Part shown: piece after piece, positions 51,784 to 60,016 of the stretch | Position numbering within the stretch: the stretch's first letter is position 1 | Layout of the letters: every line of letters starts with the position of its first letter | The notes under the pieces: generated by a model | What the model was told of the DNA's origin: nothing | Databases searched by the model: none | What the model saw: only the letters and a program-made list of their open reading frames with translations | NCBI RefSeq assembly: GCF_023715405.1 | Contig: NZ_JAMBOC010000001.1 | Location: 1,178,001 to 1,242,000 of the forward strand | Length of the DNA stretch: 64,000 nt | Direction: 5' to 3' | DNA from: Solibacillus isronensis | GTDB taxonomy: Bacteria > Bacillota > Bacilli > Bacillales_A > Planococcaceae | Position numbers and translations under genes: made by a program

Positions 51784-52341
51784 CTATTTAATAATGCTAT
51801 GTAATTGATCACTGTGCCCTTCTATTGAAAAACACCCAGCACCATCTAACAAATAACCCCATAACTCGTTGTAAGGCTGTTTATGAAACGCGGACATCAG
51901 ACAGGCAATGGCAACACCGTGTGAAACGACAGCGATTCTCTCATACGGTAACTGTAACAAATACTCGTGAAATGCGATCATTCGGTTCGTTACGTCTTCA
52001 AAGGACTCTTGTGTCGTATTTATAAATAAATGCGGTGTATTCAAATAGCAATAATACTGTTCATCCTGTTGAAGGTCCTTAATGTAGCTGCCTTGCCAAT
52101 GCCCCAAGTTAATTTCACGCAAACTTTCGATTTTATGAATGGTGTGGTCCGGAAACATGAGACGGGCTGTTTGCACTGCACGCTTCAGGTCACTGGAGAA
52201 TACGATCTCCGGATTCCAGTTAACGGACGTTGCCTGATCGATTCCTTTTGTCGTTAATTCCGAGTCAAGCCACCCTTGCAGACGCCCTTCTTTATTCCAT
52301 ACAGTTTCTCCATGACGGTAGTAGTTAATAATTTTTGACAT
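51784..52341 (-). CDS. cobC: Histidine phosphatase, probable alpha-ribazole-phosphate phosphatase
   Basis: 185 residues. Phospho-His motif YRHGETVWN, Arg in SSDLKRAVQTA, Glu-bearing LREINLGHWQG and second His in VVSHGVAI. This is the CobC/GpmB-type branch. It is the last gene of the cobalamin cluster and overlaps cobD by 17 bases, which favours the CobC role (dephosphorylating alpha-ribazole phosphate or cobalamin phosphate in nucleotide-loop assembly). Biochemical identity is inferred from context. Confidence 0.72.
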   Translation of the reverse strand: MSKIINYYRHGETVWNKEGRLQGWLDSELTTKGIDQATSVNWNPEIVFSSDLKRAVQTARLMFPDHTIHKIESLREINLGHWQGSYIKDLQQDEQYYCYLNTPHLFINTTQESFEDVTNRMIAFHEYLLQLPYERIAVVSHGVAIACLMSAFHKQPYNELWGYLLDGAGCFSIEGHSDQLHSIIK

Positions 52342-53392
52342 AATCCATTATTTCATCCTTGCATTTAGTCCAGATTTCTTCACTTTTGACAGCGATTCGA
52401 AACCATGCGCCGTCCAGGCCGACATAGTTTTTTGTATGGCGTAATACGATACCCCGTTCTAATAAATATGTAAAAAAATCATCCGGATTATATTGTTTTG
52501 GTAATTGGAATAATAAGAAATTCGCTGCACTGTTTGACACTTTACAACTAATTAATTTTAAGTCCACCACCATCTGACTCCGTAATCTGCTGCTCTTTTC
52601 ACGAGATTCCTTCACAAAATCCTTGTCATGTAAACAGAGACTGCCGATTTCATTTGCAATCGCGCTCACATTCCAATGCGGCAAGTAATGACGGAGTTTT
52701 CCTGCCTGTTGACCGATGACATAACCGAGACGAACCCCTGCCAGTGCATACATTTTTGTCATGGATCGTACGACAAATAAATTGGAATAGCTGTTTACCA
52801 ATGAAACAATGCTCTCCGATTCATCGGTCCAGTCCATAAACGCTTCATCGACTACAAAATTGCAGTGGGGATACTTTTTAATCAACTGTTCAATCCAATG
52901 TTTTTTCAATAATACGCCTGTAGGATTATTCGGATTGCAAATATAGCAGGCATGGACATCTTTCAGCTGTTTCTCCAATATTTCCTCATTAAATCGATAT
53001 GTTTCAATATCGTCAGCTAAAATAGAATGAATAACACAATTCTGCTGTTTTAGTGTTCTCGCATACTCCGAAAATGTTGGCTGTAACAAAGCAATTTCCT
53101 GTCCATTGAAAAGCTGTGCCAAAGCCATTAAGCCCTCTGCCGCACCGTTTGTGACGACAACTAGATCGGCTGCTACTTGGTGAACAGCTGCCGCTTGCGA
53201 TCGAAATGGTTCTGCTTGTTCATCCGGGTAGCCAGTAATTTTTTCTAACAGGTTTGGCCACTGTTGCTTTACTTGTTTCGGTACCCCCAGATGATTGACA
53301 TTTTCGCTCACATCGATGAATTGATCTGGCATTTTTAAATTCATCGCTTTATATAATGCTGCCGCATTAGCCCCATGTGCAGGCAATTGCAT
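52325..53392 (-). CDS. cobD: L-threonine-O-3-phosphate decarboxylase (CobD type)
   Basis: 355 residues, PLP fold type I. The lysine lies in VRSMTKMYALAGVRLGY; PNNPTGVLL and FVVDEAFMDW are typical of the HisC/CobD group. In a cobalamin cluster next to CbiB it should make (R)-1-aminopropan-2-ol phosphate, the linker of the nucleotide loop. HisC cannot be excluded by motif alone, but no his genes are near. It overlaps cbiB by 26 bases. Confidence 0.85.
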   Translation of the reverse strand: MQLPAHGANAAALYKAMNLKMPDQFIDVSENVNHLGVPKQVKQQWPNLLEKITGYPDEQAEPFRSQAAAVHQVAADLVVVTNGAAEGLMALAQLFNGQEIALLQPTFSEYARTLKQQNCVIHSILADDIETYRFNEEILEKQLKDVHACYICNPNNPTGVLLKKHWIEQLIKKYPHCNFVVDEAFMDWTDESESIVSLVNSYSNLFVVRSMTKMYALAGVRLGYVIGQQAGKLRHYLPHWNVSAIANEIGSLCLHDKDFVKESREKSSRLRSQMVVDLKLISCKVSNSAANFLLFQLPKQYNPDDFFTYLLERGIVLRHTKNYVGLDGAWFRIAVKSEEIWTKCKDEIMDYVKNY

Positions 53393-54323
53393 ACAATATT
53401 CCCCCTGTTATCACAACACACCATGTACAAACATACATGTGCCGGATCGCTTTTTTAATATGTATTCTTTGCATCGTTTCGTACGGTTCACCCATATAAG
53501 CACGGAAGGATTCCACCCCGCCATAACGATTAAACCCGCCTAAACGAATTCCTAACTGAACAGCAGTAGCGGCCTCCAAATAGCCACTATTCGGGCTTGG
53601 ATGTTTTTTAGCATCCTTTAGCCAGTTTTTATAGCGGTGTTTGAAAGGTTTTGCCGTCTCACATTTTGTAAATATAATAAGGAACCACCCGGAAATTCTG
53701 CTGGGCAGATAGTTCGCAACATCATCCAATTTAGCTGCAGCAAACCCAAAATCAGCATACTGTTCATTTTTATACCCGATCATCGAATCCAGCGTATTAA
53801 TCGCTTTATAGCACCATGCACCGGTTGCACCAAAACATAGCGCATACATAAGCGGAGCCGTCACACCGTCACTCGTATTTTCTGAAACCGTTTCAACGAC
53901 ACCCCGTACAATTTCAGGTTCATCCAGATGATTCGTTTCACGGCCTACAATCCAGCTTAAATATTTTCTTGCTTCGGGTAAATCATTCGCTTTCAAGGAA
54001 TCGTAAACGAGCATCGCCGCTTCTTTTAATGATTTCTGGGCAAGAGCTAAACTAATCAAAAAGATTTCGACTACAAGCCAAAGAAGAAGATGTATTTTTA
54101 TTGCAAAAAAGACAATTAAGAAAACCGAGCCCGTTGTGATATTTATCGTGAGAAAAAGTGTTAGTAATCCATTGATCCGTCTTCTACTGTCACTGCCATG
54201 ATTCCATTTCTTTTCGAAAAAAGAAATCATGTTTCCGATATATATAACAGGATGTGTCCATTTTTTCGGATCCCCAACAATGCAATCGATGAGCACTGCG
54301 ATTACACAAATAATAAAATACAT
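53367..54323 (-). CDS. cbiB: Adenosylcobinamide-phosphate synthase
   Basis: 318 residues from the ATG at 54323 (AAGGAGCGAGGGG upstream). The membrane enzyme signature is visible: DCIVGDPKKWTHPVIYIG, VSENTSDGVTAPLMYA, CYKAINTLDSMIGYKN and RYGGVES. It attaches aminopropanol (phosphate) to cobyric acid. It is preceded by a hairpin after cbiX. Confidence 0.95.
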   Translation of the reverse strand: MYFIICVIAVLIDCIVGDPKKWTHPVIYIGNMISFFEKKWNHGSDSRRRINGLLTLFLTINITTGSVFLIVFFAIKIHLLLWLVVEIFLISLALAQKSLKEAAMLVYDSLKANDLPEARKYLSWIVGRETNHLDEPEIVRGVVETVSENTSDGVTAPLMYALCFGATGAWCYKAINTLDSMIGYKNEQYADFGFAAAKLDDVANYLPSRISGWFLIIFTKCETAKPFKHRYKNWLKDAKKHPSPNSGYLEAATAVQLGIRLGGFNRYGGVESFRAYMGEPYETMQRIHIKKAIRHMYVCTWCVVITGGILYAIACTWG

Positions 54324-54368
54324 CGTGCCCCTCGCTCCTTTATTTTCGTTTGATATGAAATGAAAATT

Positions 54369-54391
54369 CCAGAGCATATTCGATGCTCTGG
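54369..54391 (-). terminator. Hairpin between cbiX and cbiB
   Basis: A perfect 9-bp stem, CCAGAGCAT / ATGCTCTGG, with a 5-base loop. On the minus strand AATTTTCATTTC follows, a poor T-run. It could cause partial termination or mark an mRNA processing site within the cob cluster. Confidence 0.5.
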
Positions 54392-54404
54392 ATAAACTTT
54401 AACA

Positions 54405-55601
54405 TTAATGATGGTGGTGATGTTCATATCCATGTTCTTCTGCATATTTGCGGAAATTCTCTAAATCGATCATCCCTGTTGATGTACCGTCTAAAGCCTG
54501 GTCCATGCGCTCAAGCAATACTTTCTTTAAATTCGGATGGTAGCCGAAATAATTTGCAAGTAAAAAATCTACATCTTCATATTGCTCTGTAAACTGCTGG
54601 ACCATTTTAGCCATTCGTTCCATCAACACCCCTGTAAACAAGAAGTATGGAAGCATCACAATTTTTTTTGCTCCAAGTCTTATACAGCGTTCAACCCCTT
54701 GTTCTACTGATGGAGTCGTTACGCCCATAAATGCACTTTCTACTATAGGAACGTCTAGTCTTTCCCATAATAAACGGGTAATTTTATAGAAATCGCCATT
54801 TGCATATGGATCACTGCCGCCGCGAGCAATAAGTAAAATAGCTGTGTCGTCATGTTTTTCATCAGGATTGAAGCCTACTTCTGTTAATCGCGACTTAAGA
54901 ATTTCGAAAATTTCTTCATGAATCCCAATTGTTTGACCATATGTAAAGCGAACATCCGGAAAATGCTCTCTTGCATGTTCGATTTCGGCCGGGATGTGCA
55001 TTTTTGAGTGTCCTGCGTGTAATAAGATGATGGGAATTACATGGACTTCATCCGCGCCTCTTTCAACACATAGCTGAATCCCATCTTCTATATTCGGTGA
55101 AGCAAATTCCAGAAAACAAGTTCCAACTAGTAGCGCTGGATCAATATACGTTTTCGTCTGTTCGACAAACTGACGTACTTCCTCATTTCCAGCCTCTAAT
55201 CTACTACCATGCCCAACAAATAATACTGCTTTTTTCAATGGTCCTCTTCCTTTTTTATATTTATCGATCCCTTTAATTCGATTTTCACGTCGGATTCTTT
55301 CCCCATGTTCCACCGAATAAATAATGGATGATTCTTCAGCAGTATCCTGAACTATTGCACGAGATGTTTCCTCGTCTTGAACGGAATACCATGTCCCTTT
55401 CGGATAATCGATGACAACACATTTATCTTTACATCGACCATTACAACGGGTACGAGATGTATGAATCACTTCATCTAAACGATTTTTACGAATTTCATCC
55501 CGGATTTGCTTTGTTACTTCTTCTGCACCAGCACCCATACAGGTAGCCCCGTTACAAATTAACAGATGACGCTGCATTTGATTTAAATTCCAAGTTGTCA
55601 T
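54405..55601 (-). CDS. cbiX: Sirohydrochlorin chelatase CbiX fused to an N-terminal [2Fe-2S] ferredoxin
   Basis: 398 residues from the ATG at 55601 (AAGGAGG upstream). Residues 10-100 are a thioredoxin-like ferredoxin (CNGATCMG, then CNGRCKDKC). Residues 125-380 are two CbiX/SirB-like chelatase halves, each with its own motif: VLFVGHGSRLEAG and LLIARGGSDPYANGDFY, with the metal His in LHAGHSKMHIP. The C-terminus is a native His run (YEHHHHH) as reported for some CbiX proteins. It inserts cobalt (or iron) into sirohydrochlorin. It overlaps the upstream half-reductase gene by 50 bases. Confidence 0.9.
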   Translation of the reverse strand: MTTWNLNQMQRHLLICNGATCMGAGAEEVTKQIRDEIRKNRLDEVIHTSRTRCNGRCKDKCVVIDYPKGTWYSVQDEETSRAIVQDTAEESSIIYSVEHGERIRRENRIKGIDKYKKGRGPLKKAVLFVGHGSRLEAGNEEVRQFVEQTKTYIDPALLVGTCFLEFASPNIEDGIQLCVERGADEVHVIPIILLHAGHSKMHIPAEIEHAREHFPDVRFTYGQTIGIHEEIFEILKSRLTEVGFNPDEKHDDTAILLIARGGSDPYANGDFYKITRLLWERLDVPIVESAFMGVTTPSVEQGVERCIRLGAKKIVMLPYFLFTGVLMERMAKMVQQFTEQYEDVDFLLANYFGYHPNLKKVLLERMDQALDGTSTGMIDLENFRKYAEEHGYEHHHHH

Positions 55602-56289
55602 AGAGTCCTCCTTCTTGTAGTTGATCAAAGTAAGTTTTATTTTTGTGCACGAACGCCGAAAACTTATCGATTGATGATGCATTGTACTTTCCTAATATAT
55701 TTTTCACAAGATTGATCACTTGATTTTCCGGTACTTTTTTTAATAATAGATGCCCGGAACTGGCACGTCTCCCCATTGGAATCGCGCCTCCGTAAATATC
55801 AACTTTGCCATTCTGAAAAATGAGTGCCAAGTCATCCTGAACCGCGTTATAGCATGCTTGGGTGCATGCATTAAAGCCGATGCGTACCCTATTTTTTAAT
55901 GGCATTTGTTCAACTTGTTCTAGTAAGTCCTTTGCAAGTGGTAAACCGTCTAACAAATCCCCATCACAAAAGTCGCAACATTTAAATAAAGCACTTGGTG
56001 TTTGGGATGCCACATACAAATTCACTTCCGTCAATTTTCCCATTGCCTGCTCAACATGTAAACGATGGACAGTAACGATAAAACTATGGCCGGCAGAATA
56101 TTTTACAGCGCCAGATTTTTCAAGATTCGCTAACACAATCAGCTGATCACTTGTTAAATGTTTGTTTATTAACCCTGGTCGTACAATTAATGCTACATAG
56201 TCATCCGTTGCTTTTAATTTTGCAAACGTCTTGTTCGGCATCGGCAGCTGCAACGCCTTTTCAAAATTTTTCTTAGCATATTCTTGCAT
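55552..56289 (-). CDS. Nitrite/sulfite-reductase-like siroheme half-domain protein
   Basis: 245 residues from the ATG at 56289 (GGGAGCGG 7 bases upstream). It begins with a ferredoxin-like half domain and then has FKCCDFCDGD and FNACTQACYN, which together form the 4Fe-4S/siroheme cysteine pattern of nitrite and sulfite reductases. The second of the two repeats found in full reductases is absent, so it is only half the usual size. Located between the B12 importer and the chelatase, it may be a small siroheme enzyme, an electron carrier or a CobG-like enzyme. The assignment is tentative. Confidence 0.7.
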   Translation of the reverse strand: MQEYAKKNFEKALQLPMPNKTFAKLKATDDYVALIVRPGLINKHLTSDQLIVLANLEKSGAVKYSAGHSFIVTVHRLHVEQAMGKLTEVNLYVASQTPSALFKCCDFCDGDLLDGLPLAKDLLEQVEQMPLKNRVRIGFNACTQACYNAVQDDLALIFQNGKVDIYGGAIPMGRRASSGHLLLKKVPENQVINLVKNILGKYNASSIDKFSAFVHKNKTYFDQLQEGGLYDNLEFKSNAASSVNL

Positions 56290-56364
56290 ATATACACCGC
56301 TCCCATTCATCAATTACGCACTTGTGTCGACTGGTGGAATCCCTTTGATTTTGAAAGATTAGAA

Positions 56365-57342
56365 TTAATCAGGGTAAAGACCTTTTACAATAATTTCAAG
56401 CGCTTCTGCCACACGAACACCTTCTGATGCTGCCGATAATGGTAAAACAACAAAACACTCATTTTGTACTGCCGGTGTTTGGCTCAGTGCCGGATCATTT
56501 TTCAGGAAATTAATTTTCTCTTCTGCTGTAGTAGAACCGTAATCAATTACAATAATAGCTTCCGGATTACGTTCTACAGCATCTTCTTTTGAAACCGTTG
56601 CCCAGTTTTTCTCGATATCACCAAAAATATTATTTGCTCCCGCCATTTTCACGAGAGTGTTCATAAAGTTTTGAGTGGCTGTAAATACATCTTTATCACC
56701 ACTATCAAATACTAGAACATCAATTGGTTTGTCCACAGTAGGAACTTTTTCTTTAATTTTTCCAATATCAGCGTTCATTTCTTCTATCAATGTTTCTCCG
56801 CGCTCTTCAACACGAAAGATTTTTGCGATATTACGGATATCCGTGTAAATATCCTCTAACTCCGGAGCCACTTTTACTGAGGAAGACTGCAGGTAACTGC
56901 CGATTCCCAATTGTTCCATTTCTTCACGTGACATTAAGTTTTTCTCATTAAAGGCACTTGCCCAGCCACCGTAAATGAAATCGGCTTCTGTTGAAATAAC
57001 CTGTTCTTTCGAAGGATATTGTTCAGCCAGTACCGGAACCTGGTCATACGCTTCTTGTAACGGAGGATAAATCTGGTCGTCCAAGTAAGCTGTACCTACC
57101 ATCGAATCTTCCAAGCCGAGTGCAAGCATTACTTCTGTTACATGCTGATTTATGGAAATCGCTTTTTTGGGAGCTTCTTCATATGTAATGGACATGCCTT
57201 CATTTTCAATTGTTACTGCCTGAACTGTTTCATCCGAATCTGCTGTCGCCTGTTTTATACTTTGTTCCTCATCCGAACATGCCCCTAAAATTAATGCTGA
57301 TGCTAGGGCAAACGGAGCCCATAGATTTTTACGTATCTTCAT
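56365..57342 (-). CDS. Corrinoid-type ABC substrate-binding lipoprotein (BtuF-like)
   Basis: 325 residues. Signal peptide with lipobox ILGACSDE. The two-lobed binding fold has the helical backbone typical of cluster A proteins (NQHVTEVMLALGLEDSMVGTAY-type start in pieces). It lies 2 bases downstream of the ATPase gene. Siderophore-binding proteins share this fold. The location inside the cob cluster makes cobinamide or B12 the likely cargo. Confidence 0.85.
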   Translation of the reverse strand: MKIRKNLWAPFALASALILGACSDEEQSIKQATADSDETVQAVTIENEGMSITYEEAPKKAISINQHVTEVMLALGLEDSMVGTAYLDDQIYPPLQEAYDQVPVLAEQYPSKEQVISTEADFIYGGWASAFNEKNLMSREEMEQLGIGSYLQSSSVKVAPELEDIYTDIRNIAKIFRVEERGETLIEEMNADIGKIKEKVPTVDKPIDVLVFDSGDKDVFTATQNFMNTLVKMAGANNIFGDIEKNWATVSKEDAVERNPEAIIVIDYGSTTAEEKINFLKNDPALSQTPAVQNECFVVLPLSAASEGVRVAEALEIIVKGLYPD

Positions 57343-57344
57343 TG

Positions 57345-58130
57345 TTAATCTCCTATAGTATCTATTCGTGTATTCGTATAAAAAAATAAATGCATTTTCC
57401 CTGTGAACGGATTTTTAGAAATCCCTGCATCTATATGAAATACTTCTTTTAACATCGGGGTCGTCAATACATTTTCCGGTGAACCATGAATATGTAATGT
57501 TCCATCGTTCATAACAATTAACTCATCACAATAAGCTGCAGCTAAATTTAAATCATGTAACGCCGCAATGATTGTAATCGGTAAATCTTTGACTAAATCC
57601 ATTAAATGGAGCTGGTGTTCAATATCCAAATGATTTGTCGGTTCATCCAATATGAGAATACTTGCCTGCTGTGCCAATGCACGTGCGAGCATTACTCGTT
57701 TTTTTTCGCCACCTGATAAATTACTTAATGTTCGATTGGCTAAATGAGCAATATTTGCCAATTTCATGCTTCTGTCCACGATTGACATATCTTCTGAGTT
57801 TTCAGAACTGAGCCAGCCTTTATAAGGGGTGCGTCCCATCATTACCAAATCTTTTACTGTAAAATCAAATAATATAGCGGACTCTTGACTAACGACCGCC
57901 ATTTGTCTTGCCAGTTTTTTCGGGGAAATATCCCAGACTTCCTGTTCATGCAAAGTTACTTTTCCCGATGATTGTTTCAGGTGACGGTACAAAATCTTAA
58001 GCATTGTTGATTTACCACTGCCGTTTGGACCAATAATCCCTATAAATTTTCCTTCGATGATTTCCAAAGAAATGCTTTTCAAAATCTCCTTATCATCCAC
58101 CGAATATTCAACTTGTTGTAGCTGGATCAT
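57345..58130 (-). CDS. ABC ATPase of the corrinoid importer (BtuD-like)
   Basis: 261 residues from the ATG at 58130 (GGAG upstream, starting 1 base after the permease stop; longer frames lack support). Walker A GPNGSGKST, signature LSGGEKKRVMLARA, Walker B ILILDEPTNHLD and H-loop ALHDLN. This is the FecE/BtuD group. It powers the BtuC-like permease. Confidence 0.9.
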   Translation of the reverse strand: MIQLQQVEYSVDDKEILKSISLEIIEGKFIGIIGPNGSGKSTMLKILYRHLKQSSGKVTLHEQEVWDISPKKLARQMAVVSQESAILFDFTVKDLVMMGRTPYKGWLSSENSEDMSIVDRSMKLANIAHLANRTLSNLSGGEKKRVMLARALAQQASILILDEPTNHLDIEHQLHLMDLVKDLPITIIAALHDLNLAAAYCDELIVMNDGTLHIHGSPENVLTTPMLKEVFHIDAGISKNPFTGKMHLFFYTNTRIDTIGD

Positions 58131-58131
58131 C

Positions 58132-59172
58132 TCATTCTCCTTCCCCAAATGCATAGCGCTCCCGACGAAGCATCCAAATAAAGAACGGACTGCCAAATAA
58201 TGCGGTAACAATTCCGATTGGCATCTCTTCTGGTGCAATTGCAATACGTGCACCCATATCAGCCCAAATAATAATAATGGCTCCAAGCAGCGCACTTAGC
58301 GGTAAAACTACTTTATAATTGGACCCGACAATCATCCGTACAATATGTGGGACAATGAGACCGACAAATCCGATACTCCCGCTTACAGCAACTACGACGC
58401 CGGTTAGTAAAGATACAATGATAATAATGAACAGCCTGAATCGTTCAATATGAATCCCTAAAGTCGATGCTGTTTCTTCACCTAGTAACAGTGCGTTCAG
58501 TTGACGATAGCTTAGTAGTAATAATGGAAATACGATACAAAAAGTAACTAAAGGTATTCCGAGATTTGACCACTTTGCCCCGCCTAAACTGCCAAGCATC
58601 CAAAACATGACTGCCTGAACACCGCCCTGTTCTTTCGAAATCATCAACATAAAGTTGGTCATCGCACCTAACACCATGGAAACCGCAATCCCCGACAGCA
58701 ATAATCGAATCATCGAAGTTTTCCCATTCACACGGGCAAGCATAAATACAATCATTACGGCAAATATTGCACCAAAAAAAGCGGCAAGCGATAAAGCAAA
58801 CACTCCGAAAAAACTAAATGCACCGAATAAAATTACTGAAGTTGCCCCGACAGATGCTCCCGACGAAACACCGAGTATGTAAGGATCTGCAATGGAATTC
58901 TTTACTAGAGCCTGTATTGCGGCACCTGATATTGCCAATGATGCTCCGACTAGAAGTGCCAATAGTACACGTGGCACCCGGATTTCCCAAATAATTATTT
59001 GCTGCGCCTTAGAAGCGTTTGTTTCACTTAAAATTCCTGTTTTAAAAAGTAAAACCTCAATAATTAACTGGGGTGTGATCCCTACAGAACCTACCATGAT
59101 TGCACCAATAATCGATATGACGAGCACAATGATTAAAATAGGCATCCAAAGCCAAAGCTTTTTTTTATTCAT
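58132..59172 (-). CDS. FecCD/BtuC-type permease
   Basis: 346 residues with about ten membrane spans. Family hallmarks are RVPRVLLALLVGASLAISGAA, DPYILGVSSGASVGA and FVGLIVPHIVRMIVG. It forms the channel of the corrinoid importer. It overlaps the upstream methyltransferase gene by 8 bases. A siderophore substrate cannot be excluded, but context favours corrinoids. Confidence 0.92.
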   Translation of the reverse strand: MNKKKLWLWMPILIIVLVISIIGAIMVGSVGITPQLIIEVLLFKTGILSETNASKAQQIIIWEIRVPRVLLALLVGASLAISGAAIQALVKNSIADPYILGVSSGASVGATSVILFGAFSFFGVFALSLAAFFGAIFAVMIVFMLARVNGKTSMIRLLLSGIAVSMVLGAMTNFMLMISKEQGGVQAVMFWMLGSLGGAKWSNLGIPLVTFCIVFPLLLLSYRQLNALLLGEETASTLGIHIERFRLFIIIIVSLLTGVVVAVSGSIGFVGLIVPHIVRMIVGSNYKVVLPLSALLGAIIIIWADMGARIAIAPEEMPIGIVTALFGSPFFIWMLRRERYAFGEGE

Positions 59173-60016
59173 AAAAGTTTACCGGCTCCCAACTAATGAT
59201 CGCTGCATAAAATTTATGACGGTAAACAATCTTGCCTTCCTCCACTTTAACGAATCGGGCAAGTGCCTCTTTAACATGCTCTAAATCAAACGGATTCGAT
59301 AATATTTTTTTACTTTGTGCTTCATAGAGCGCTTCATAACTGTCATAGTAATAAACACGTTCCAATGGCAGCATTTCGCAATCTGCATAAATTCCTAATT
59401 GGTACAGCATATTTAAAATTTCAATATAGTCTCTTCTGGGATATTTAATCTGATAGTGATATTCCTTCGCTAAAACATCATAATGTGGTTGAATTGGACC
59501 TGTTGTTAAACCGATGATTGCTCTTTTCTTTGCGCAATTATTCATTTTCAGCAGTGCATCATTCATCTCATATATTCGGTAATAGCAATTGACCCCGATT
59601 ACTATATCATGCTGTTCAACATCTGCTTCTTCCCACTTCGCATGGACAAAATTTACCGCATCGTCTTCCTTGAAATACTGCTGCAAGTAGTTTAAAACAC
59701 TTTTTGAGCCATCAACCAATGTAAGTTTTCCGACATCTTCTCTTAAAGGAAATGTATAATTCCCCCAACCTGGTCCCATTTCCAGACAGCTTGCACCCTG
59801 TGGTATGTATTGACGAATTTTTTCATAAATCGGAATGGCATGTGCATCCGTTTGTTTATAGGATTTTTTTTGCATCGATTGGGCCCAAAATGCTTCCTCC
59901 AATGCATCATTTTTCATCCGTTCCGGCATATTTCCATGCCAGTCCAGCATCCCTTCCTTCCAGAGCTGCTCAAAATCAATTGCAAGTGGCCCATGTAAAA
60001 CAGCCATCAACTTCAC
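59165..60016 (-). CDS. Class I SAM-dependent methyltransferase of unknown target
   Basis: 283 residues. SAM motif I is CLEMGPGWGNYTFPL (about residue 95), followed by LTLVDGSKSVLNYL and DIVIGVNCYYR. The N-terminal 80 residues are unlike common methyltransferases. It starts in the stop of cbiP (ATGA) and overlaps the permease gene. It is not one of the known corrin-ring methyltransferases (those are class III), so its job in this cluster is unclear. A link to corrinoid side-chain or scavenged-corrinoid modification is only a guess. Confidence 0.8.
   Translation of the reverse strand: MKLMAVLHGPLAIDFEQLWKEGMLDWHGNMPERMKNDALEEAFWAQSMQKKSYKQTDAHAIPIYEKIRQYIPQGASCLEMGPGWGNYTFPLREDVGKLTLVDGSKSVLNYLQQYFKEDDAVNFVHAKWEEADVEQHDIVIGVNCYYRIYEMNDALLKMNNCAKKRAIIGLTTGPIQPHYDVLAKEYHYQIKYPRRDYIEILNMLYQLGIYADCEMLPLERVYYYDSYEALYEAQSKKILSNPFDLEHVKEALARFVKVEEGKIVYRHKFYAAIISWEPVNFYE

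Noticed and set aside
54405..54425. Poly-histidine run at the end of CbiX as a cloning artefact
   Set aside because: His-rich ends occur naturally in CbiX proteins, and the flanking DNA continues as normal genome with the cbiB gene.
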